64,000 bases of DNA from Pomacea canaliculata (Eukaryota > Mollusca > Gastropoda > Architaenioglossa > Ampullariidae). Shown piece after piece: positions 56,375 through 64,000 of the stretch; within the stretch, counting starts at the first letter, position 1; each line of letters starts with the position of its first letter. The translations under genes and the position numbers were made by a program. The stretch spans positions 18,280,725 to 18,344,724 of the forward strand of contig NC_037593.1 of NCBI RefSeq assembly GCF_003073045.1, in the 5' to 3' direction. The notes beneath the pieces are model-generated. The model saw only the letters and a program-made list of their open reading frames with translations, did not search any database and had not been told where the DNA came from.

Positions 56375-57796
56375 TTGCACAGCAGGAGCCCAAAAGCATA
56401 TGATACTCTAAGAAATACAGGTATACTTCGCCTTCCAGGTGAATCTACCCTTAGAGATTATACAAATTTTTATCGTCCAAAGCCTGGTTTTCGAAAGAAC
56501 TTGCTGGATGATTTGAAGAAAAAAGCAGAGAGTTTATTAGATCATCAACGCTTTGTCGTCTTGTTGCATGACGAAATGACAATTAAATGTGAGCTAGTTT
56601 TTGATAAACGTTCAGGGGAACTTGTTGGGTTCGTTGGTAGTCATGATGAACAGGCATCAACCCCTGCCACCCATGCATTAGTATTTTACATTGTAGGCTT
56701 AACTACAAATATCAGTAGAAGCATTGGTTTCTTTGGCACACAATCAGTTACTGCAGATGCTTTGTTTACACTTGTTTGGCTGGCAGTTGGTCTTGTTGAG
56801 GAAGCAGGGTTTAAAGTGATATCATCCACAAGTGATAAGGCCTCACCAAATCAAAGGCTCTATGAAATGCATGGCAGTTGTGCAGATGTTTGCTATAAAA
56901 CAATAAATCTGTTTGCCAGAGAGAGAGAGATATTTTTTTCCTAACGTTCCTCACTTACTCAAAACAGTGAGAAACTATATAATTCTGGATCAGGTAGGCA
57001 GACACGCTATCTTTGGTTAAAGGGTCAACATCTGCTTTGGAAGCATGTCATTGATATATTTAACAGAGATGCATCTAGTCAGCTGTACAGAACTAAACTT
57101 ACTTATGAGCATGTATATCTGACACCTACTTCTATCATGAATGTTAGATTGCCAAGCCAGGTGCTTAGTTGCAGTGTGGGAAAAGTGATGCTTGAATATG
57201 GCATCCCTGAGTTCCATGAAGCAGCAAAATTCATTCTCAAAATGGATCGCTTTTTTGACTGTTTAAATGTCCGTTCAGCAGAAGAAGGTACTTGCAAGCG
57301 AAAGCCAGATCTGTTGCCTTACAGGGACATAAATGATGGGAGGTTTGCCTTTCTGGAAAGTTTCCATGAGTTCTTAATTCACTGGCAGCAGTCTGTGATA
57401 ACTCGAACTGGTGTGTTCAGCAAAGCTGAACGTTCAAAGATGTTTTTGACGCATCAGACATTCAGAGGTTTGTGCATGACTATAAAGGCCTTTCCAGAAG
57501 TCACACGGTACCTCCTTCAGAGTGGTGTTCAGTTTGTTCTTAGTAAAAAATTTTGCCAAGATCCTCTTGAAACATACTTTGGGAGGCAGCGAAGCTTGGG
57601 GCACAGATCTGAAAACCGCAGCTTATGGATGTTTGGCTATAATGATAACAAACTGAGAATAGGAAGGTCTTTATCATTGACAATTCAACCCCAAGGCAAT
57701 TGTACAAAAAGACAAGCAGATCAGACTAAGGCAGTAGTCATCAGCACTAGCCCACTAAAAAAAATTAAAAGACAGACAAAAGCTTCTGAGGACTGA
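56375..57796 (+). pseudogene. P-element/THAP9-type DNA transposase remnant
   Basis: Two blocks, 56375-56944 and 57137-57796, with weaker coding between them, match the order of P-superfamily transposases. The first has LRLPGESTLRDYTNFY, a LLHDEMTIKCELVFDKRSGE block near the first catalytic acidic residues, SVTADALFTLVWLAV and STSDKASPN. The second has VLSCSVGKVMLEYG, FFDCLNVRS, FLTHQTFRGLCMTIK and the C-terminal CQDPLETYFGRQRSLGHRSE followed by FGYNDNKLR. The protein frame shifts near 56935 and back before 57050, and the N-terminal THAP DNA-binding part is missing, so it cannot be active as it stands. No terminal inverted repeats were located. Known role of the family: cut-and-paste DNA transposition. 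Confidence 0.5.
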
Positions 57797-59084
57797 CTCA
57801 TTTACAAATGATGCTTAGTGTTAAAGATTCTTCAATAGCTAAAATTTTATGTAAATATGGTGGAAGGAAGATAAAATGATTCACTTAAAATAAACTGCAT
57901 TGTGAGACACATATATTTTGTGTCAACTGGTTAAAACCACCTACAGTAGCTAAGCTTAAGTATGGATGGAAAAAGTAGGCCTTGTTTCATTACTAAGAGG
58001 GTGTATTTGTTGAGATCTGTCTAGGAGAAATCCAACCACTGATGTTTTTTAATAATGAAAATTGGTTAATGTCCTTTAACACTAATTGAATGAACCTTGT
58101 GTCAAATAGTTTTATTTCCCAATGTTAATGATCATGTTTACATACAATATATTTTCTTCCTTTCATTCACTGATAAGGATAACCTTAGTTTACATTTTAA
58201 AACTGTTGACTGCAACAATTGAAAGAACTGTTTAAAAGATGTGTTTAAACAATTAATAAGTGACCTCTGATTTTGTGCAAGAAAAATACCTCACTTGCTT
58301 GTCCTCATCCTTTGGTTTGTTGAAATTTAATGAGAGTAGCAGTTCAGCAATAAATGTTTTACCCTTAACATATAATTTATTAACTAGCAGTATGAAGTCC
58401 TGAATGTGTACTACATACTACATATTTCTTTGAGAAAATCAATGTACTTGCGACCTTGAACTGCATAGGATTTCTTTACCCATTTTTGTTGTGCCTCCAC
58501 ATAGAGCTGCCTGAAATGTTATTTCTGGAATTGTCCTTGGGGATGAGTAAATTTGCATAATGTTACTTCACCAAGGGTAGCAATTAGTGGATAAGAATGA
58601 GGTACTATGTCCCTTTGTTACAGATTCCTATCTATATTTTTGTATGCTTAAATGAGCAATAAAAATGTTCAATTATAAGACAGTTATCTATATTGAATTG
58701 AGCATGCATGAATTTCAGTGACAAAGTGAATAACATCCATGGAATCAACACTTCACATCAATTTTTATTTTATATACATGCATTATGTAAAACTCAAACT
58801 TTTATAATGCTCAAGATTGCAATGCTTTTCGGCTGCTCCAATTAAGATTACCAAAACAGTTCGGTTAGCTTTTATACAAAAAGCTTTGCATGGGGATCCA
58901 TTATACATAACATTAGGATCAATATTATTCTTGCACATATGTAAATAAAGATGATAGAAATTTAACAAGGGATATACATATATTGTGTCAACTTAGTGTA
59001 TATTAATTTTGTGATGGCAATTTAAATTCACATGGGTTTAGGGAGAGACAATAAAATTACCATCTTCATACCTTTAATAACAAT
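57797..59084. other. Intergenic or transposon 3' flank, no gene seen
   Basis: AT-rich, with no coding frame, repeat or terminal inverted repeat that I could pair with the left flank of the P-type element. Confidence 0.5.
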
Positions 59085-59945
59085 ACCAACCAACTTTATT
59101 AGTCCCAATGGGCAATTTAAATGGGAGGTGTGCTCTGTTTCCAATATATATTTAAAAAATATCATTCCCATGCACACCTACACATCACACTCACACACAC
59201 ACCGCTGACAGAGTAGCTTGACTGCTGGTGGCACAAAAGATTTCAGATGCCTATTGCTTTTGCATACTGGCATGCATTGCGTTTACCTGAACTTAATGAA
59301 ACAAATTCTCCCTCTAGCACATGTTCAGGTATTGACAGAATGCGGGAAGCTTTCCTAACTAGTTGCTGGTCACAGAAGGAATTCAAGTCCCTCGATCTGT
59401 TTGATACCAATTATCTTGGAACAGATGTTGACAATGTTATTCAAACTGTTCCTATCATGAACAGATAAATTATGAAACCAGCATACAAATGAAAAGGATA
59501 AAAGACTCTCAATAAAAGACTGCTACAAACGGCCTAAAATTGCTTGGCTGACTGAAAAACTGTTTAACTTCAGCAAAAGGTACATTCTTTGCTGGCCACG
59601 TTTGACAATGTGTTCAGTGTTTAGAGTCCATTTAAGCTGGCAATCAAAAACAGTTCCCAGGTATCTGAAGGAGGTAACAGTTTCAATACGTTTGCTATGT
59701 ATCACACTGGGAGCAACAAAATCATCTTTAAATCTCCTAAAATCTATATTCAGTTCTTTTGTTTTGTCTGCATTTAACTCAAGAAAGTTCTCATCGCACC
59801 ACTGTACAAAGTCTGTTAAAGCATTATCATGATCTTTCTTACGTTCTTGTAAAAGAGTCAATAATGCAGTGTCATCAGAAAACTTAATGAGGAAGCTATT
59901 CTCCTCCATACTTCTGCAGCTGTCAATATACATGATAAACAATGA
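59085..59945 (-). mobile_element. Rex1/CR1-like LINE, 5'-truncated
   Basis: On the minus strand 59942-59523 encodes the back half of a reverse transcriptase: FSDDTALLTLL (the FADD-like catalytic motif), DFVQWCDENFLELNADKTKE, then FRYLGTVFDCQLKW and KRGQQRMYLLLKLNSF. Downstream, past one stop and a frame change, come LSFSFVCWFHNLSVHDRNSL and IVNICSKIIGIKQ, typical of Rex1-type C-termini. The 3' end near 59090 reads CCCATTGGGACTAATAAAG in sense, the usual Rex1/CR1-like terminus. The copy lacks its 5' two thirds, as normal for LINE insertions. Confidence 0.5.
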
Positions 59946-60185
59946 TAATTCCTATCATACCAAATGTCCTTGCAAATGTCATTTTCCAATCAAAGCAAAG
60001 TAGTATGAAAAGGCATTAGCACATAAAAAAAATGGGCAGTCAATAACATAAATCAGTAAGCAGTTGATATGTTTGCAAAAAAACTATTAAAGTGACATCA
60101 TTTAAAACTAGTGTAGATCATTGACCCATATTCTGAAAATTAAACCCCCAGTTACACATTTGACCTAGTTGCCTTCAAACCTTTT

Positions 60186-61978
60186 CTAAGTCCCTTCTGT
60201 TTTTTTGGTTGAGGTATGTCTTGACAGTTTAAAATTTTCCATAAACTTCTTGCACTCATGGTGTGCCCGGACCATAAAATACGATTCAACAATCATAAAT
60301 AAAATATTCTCTTTTATTTTCTGTGATGCTAAGATGCTATACATTTGCTCATATAAGCAAGTGCTAACTGACTCTGCTTGACAACAATTGGTATAATATA
60401 AATCGAAGGACAAAGTCTGCATCTGTCCATCAAAGCATTGTCTAAAAATAGACTCTAGCTTTAGAAAAATCTCAAGCACAGGAGGTTTTAATTTTGTAAG
60501 ACCCCCTCTGTCCAGAATTTGAGTCAATGATCTATCAGAAGGTTCAGAAGCTGTGTCATGTTCAGGTATTAGTTCTTTTATACATAATAAAATGTCTTCT
60601 TTTTCAGTATGAGACAATTTTAGTGCTTATCTCTTAACACTATGTAGCACATAGCCTGCAATATACTCAACAATGTCTATTTCTTCCTCAGTGACCTCAC
60701 TTACACTGGTTGCGTGATTGCTTAATGGCAAGTTATAGTTCTTGTTTACCATAAATTCAAACACCTTCAGGCAGACCCATGTAGATGCAGGTGATGGGAT
60801 GTGCCTTTCTACATCCTTACAATGATTGACAAATTCCCTGTTGAAAATGGAGTAAGCCTTTTCTTTGGCCGCAGTTTTGAACCTGCCCTTCTCCACTAAA
60901 CACTGATTATGGAATTGTAAATCCTGAAGAAGTGCAGGTCCTGAAAAAGTAGAAATATACAATGAGATCTCATTTGAAATAAATTCAGAACAGTTTACTG
61001 CAACCGCATTAGTAATATATGAAGAGTGCATTTAAAAGACAAAAATAAAGTTGAACTAACCATAACTGAATGTAGGATCAATACCATTCACATCATATAT
61101 CATTTTCTAGATAAAAATGCACTATGAATATACATAAGAAAAATATTGCTCCAGCATACATTCAGTATTTGCTTCAAACTGCTGCTATTTTCTAACTATA
61201 TATATATATGTTAATACTGTACTCAAAAGAGTGTAAAACTTTACAGCCTGTGCTTACCACCTATATTACGGATTATCTCCTTTACGCTGTCGGATATGCA
61301 GTCATCTGTCAGCAAGGCATTGCAGGACTCTTGCAAGATCTCCAAGCAGACCTTACGAAACAAATTACAATTACTCAAAATTTGTCTCCAAGTGTAAGTA
61401 AAAAAAGCATCGCCTATAGATAATGGAAGACAATAACCACTTTTCTAACTAAGCTCTATTTTTATCTAGGGCTGAAAGGTGCCAAAACGATTTACCAACT
61501 TGTGAATATTTAGTTAACTATTTAAATAAATGCAGTGGCAGATAACAATTAAAAGCGCATAAATTTCACTCACCCCACTGCAACTATTAGCGGTAGATGA
61601 GGGAACGTCGACTTTTTCTTCGCCACCCATTTCAAGTACACCATCGTCCTGATAACACAACGCACCATAAGAATGTGTTTAAAATATTCAGTAATAGAAT
61701 AAATGGAGTTTAAGGCACTTACCTTAGATTCCTAGTCTGAATTAATTTTGAATAAAAGATAAATTCACCACGAACCACCCTCTGTAAGCACTCAGAAAAA
61801 CAATGAGAGCGAGAACTTGCTGACAACTTCTTGACTCTAAAATAAATACAAATACTACGATACAACGCTCTGTTTAAGTGCATATATTTTACATTATGAT
61901 TCATATACTAAATATATATATATATTGATCAGAGACTATACTTACTGAGAGGATTTCTTCGATATCAAAGGATTCCAT
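60186..61978 (-). pseudogene. Transposase-derived gene or pseudogene, multi-exon
   Basis: In gene order a short first exon starts at ATG 61978 (MESFDIEEILS, donor at 61946) and joins in phase to 61648-61574 (DDGVLEMGGEEKVDVPSS). Further exon-like blocks are near 61430-61255 (ILQESCNALLTDDCISDSVK) and 60950-60627, the last opening after TTTTTCAG and containing FNREFVNHCKDVERH and IDIVEYIAGYVLHSVKR. In the same frame, after one TAA at about 60625, coding resumes to 60186 with LTQILDRGGLTKLKP and YFMVRAHHECKKFME. The YIAGYV, RGGL and RxHHxCK blocks recall C-terminal parts of P/hAT-like transposases, but I cannot name the family. Splice phases around 61250-61060 do not all fit. A domesticated gene with one stop, or a decaying element, are both possible. 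Confidence 0.5.
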
Positions 61979-62255
61979 GATGATCGCAGATCAAAACAAA
62001 GCGACTGGATTGCCTATACCCCACCTACTCTTCCCCCCCCCCCCCCGCGCGGACTCGAGTTGAGTCAACGCTTTCCCACTGCCAGCGCCTCGAGTTGGCT
62101 GTCCATAGGGTACAACGTCTATGATGGCACTGAGTGGTGATAGATCTAATAGTGGTGAGTGCTAATCAGTGGATTTTTGAAAGACAAGTACTAGTGAGGC
62201 TGGAACACACACAGTTACAACCTCTACTATGCTCATATAAGCAAGCACGTACGGT
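61979..62255. other. Upstream of the transposase-derived gene
   Basis: A C-run of 16 at 62031-62046 followed by CGCGCGGACTCGAG and further CG-rich bases could be its promoter. No coding frame is supported. Confidence 0.5.
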
Positions 62256-63531
62256 CACAGTCACGTCCAAGCACAAACCAAACAAAACGATATGACTACT
62301 CTTCATCTTTAATTTCACAAGGGCATGGCAGGAGGAATGTGGAGCTTAACTTTCTCCTTCTGTCGTAGTTACCTCATCTAATGCTTCAGTCTTTCATTTC
62401 TGCTGGATAGAGAGAGTTCTCTCCCCTTCTTCCTTTTTGTCTGTGTGTGTGTGTGGGGGGGGGTCAGGGGGGATGGGTTTGCAGGCAAGCTGACATAAAC
62501 ACACGTATTTTAATCTCGGTATAAGCACTCACATGCACTCCCCTTGGCACACGCGCGCGCATGCGCTGTCAAGCATCCACGTTCACACGTCTAACACAGT
62601 CTCCCTATCCACACTTCTAGCAATCTCTTTGTACCAATTAATTTGGAGATCAAACCACGCCAGATGTCAGCATGTACATTTCCAGTTGAAGCTGATTCAA
62701 GCGTGTACAGAGTTAAATCTCGGTAAAAGATTGGTCAAGAATGTCTTTCTTTGGGTCCAGTCGATGTTTTAGCTCCTCCTTCTCGAATGAAAAGGGGGGG
62801 GGGGGGAACACGCATTTAAACAGAAAACAGAAGCGTTGAAACAAACTTTTCTGAGGGTCCTGGCAGTGGTTAAATATTCAGTCGGGTGTTTGTGTGTGTG
62901 TGTGTGAGAGAGAGAGAGAAAATGCACACGTGTGTTTAAGCTAGATTTCATGTACAACGCTTGGCTTAGGTCCCAGTAAGACCCAGTTTCGCGGATTTCA
63001 TGTTCACCATTTTAACCGACAATAACTAACTGGCTCTGTAAAATTCAAGAAACGCAACCGATATACTGTAATCCGGCAAATTGCTATTAGTGCGTATAAT
63101 CAGAAGACGCTAACCTGACTTCCGGAAACACAAAAAGATCATGACCAGACAGAAGAAGAGGCGAACGAGAAGGAAGAGAGAAAGAGACAACAATGAACAG
63201 GAGGAAGAGCCAGGGACAGATAATCCTTACGGAAGTAAGCCTGACGAGGGAAGTTGTAGTGGACCATGAGGAAGATGACGACCCCAACGATGATCAATAT
63301 AAGGATGACAAAGACGATACCGAGCCACCACAGATGGATGGCTGCCTGCTGCACGGGCTCTGCTTATGGGGGGAAATACAAAGCATATATTTTCTGATAA
63401 AAACTTATTTTTAGAATAGTATGTGGCAATATTTGTAAATTATTTACGAGTCAGACTGTCCGGAAAAGTTATCTATTTAGCAAAGACATTTGCGCGGACA
63501 CACACACACACACACGTATAAATACAATGGG
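62256..63531 (-). pseudogene. Partial duplicate of the Ig-gene 3' end, splice-damaged
   Basis: It is collinear with 44207-45718. The membrane-helix exon copy (about 63365-63231) still encodes LWWLGIVFVILILIIVGVVI and YNFPRQAYF, and the tail exon copy (62786-62713) keeps KEELKHRLDPKKDILDQSFT. However the acceptor AG before each exon has become AT (CCCCCAG to CCCCCAT; TTTCAG to TTTCAT), while the donor after the helix exon is kept. The copy ends where a LINE begins. Either upstream exons continue beyond the window and this is a decayed tandem paralogue, or only the 3' end was copied. Confidence 0.5.
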
Positions 63532-64000
63532 TGTATGCATGGACCCCTGTGGGACCCCGGGGTATGCTTGCCTAGCAAGCATTGCAAGAATAGGGTCCCT
63601 GCCATCCAGCCAGGCATGTCGTAAGAGGCGACTAAGGTGGACACCTCACCTAGAGGTAAAATAGGTTGTGGTAGGGCTAACAACCCCACCATGTAAAAAA
63701 AATCCTGTTACAGAAACTAAAACCAGAGAACTCGTCACAGATGGCGAAGGTAATGAAGCACACCAGGAGACTGGACTAATGACGGACGACAGCCAAACCC
63801 GAAAGGGAGCTGGCGCCCCGACAGCGGATTTACTGAAGCCGAGGCAGAAGTTGAGGGTGGGGTGCTGGAACGTCCAGACCTTGTACCAGACTGGCAGGAT
63901 GCTCCAATTAGTCAAGGAGTTTGACAACTACAACTTGGACATCCTGGGAGTCAGTGAGGTCAGATGGACCGGCACGGGAAAGAGGAGACTAGCGTCAGGA
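63532..64000 (+). mobile_element. 5' end of an RTE-like LINE, running off the window
   Basis: A leader starting near GACCCCTGTGGGACCCCGGG contains GGCATGTCGTAAGAGGCGAC, GGGCTAACAACCCCACCATG and CCTGTTACAGAAACT. An open frame from ATG 63779 follows and stays open to the window edge. It encodes the start of the apurinic endonuclease domain: RVGCWNVQTLYQTG, NYNLDILGVSEVRWTG. No break is seen in the visible part, unlike the copy at 13270-13870, so this is the younger of the two. Confidence 0.5.

Noticed and set aside
61719-61904. VKKLSASSRSHCFSECLQ block as an extra exon of the transposase-derived gene
   Set aside because: It has an acceptor-like start, but its frame does not fit the donor at 61946, whereas direct joining to 61648 does.

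Overview
The window looks like nuclear DNA of an intron-rich lophotrochozoan animal, most likely a gastropod mollusc. The evidence is GT-AG introns throughout, AT-rich intergenic DNA, an H-type (Helix-agglutinin type) lectin gene, remnants of several LINE families, tRNA-derived SINEs and a P-type DNA transposon. Exon models were joined by hand from splice sites and reading phase; no database was searched.

Layout: 1-1643 (-) is the 5' part of a secreted proline-rich/coiled-coil protein that runs off the left edge. 2080-3940 (+) is a decayed LINE. 5683-7364 (+) encodes an ABT1/Esf2-like ribosome-biogenesis protein in four exons. 13085-18355 (-) encodes a clavesin-like CRAL-TRIO lipid-binding protein in five coding exons; its introns hold an RTE-like LINE 5' end and a small hairpin element. 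19594-19895 is a hAT-like short element. 22413-25212 (+) is a complete coiled-coil H-type lectin gene whose lectin domain is interrupted by a Tyr/Asp/Asn/Gly/Lys repeat. 27327-39046 (-) is an unrecognised gene. Its six short exons give a 282-residue protein, and a 4.2-kb glutamate-rich repeat exon (32928-37114) in the same strand and phase could be spliced into it. A 23-bp tandem array (29642-30355) lies in one of its introns.

39047-44206 shows no gene I can support, only a SINE, simple repeats and a CpG/G-rich stretch. 44862-54696 (-) is a 13-exon immunoglobulin-superfamily membrane protein: five Ig domains, one membrane helix and a short L1/neuroglian-type tail. The last third of the window is dominated by mobile and duplicated DNA: a P-type transposase remnant (56375-57796), a Rex1-like LINE (59085-59945), a transposase-derived gene or pseudogene (60186-61978), and a decayed duplicate of the 3' end of the Ig gene (62256-63531). 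A LINE abuts the end of that duplicate and runs off the right edge.

The genes do not form one pathway. The clearest functional link is between the left-edge gene and the lectin gene: both encode secreted coiled-coil proteins and share an exon of identical length, phase and partly conserved residues, so they look like dispersed paralogues. The least ordinary items are the repeat-interrupted lectin domain, the giant symmetrical acidic exon with a one-base-short repeat unit, and the Ig-only neuroglian-like gene with its splice-damaged partial duplicate.
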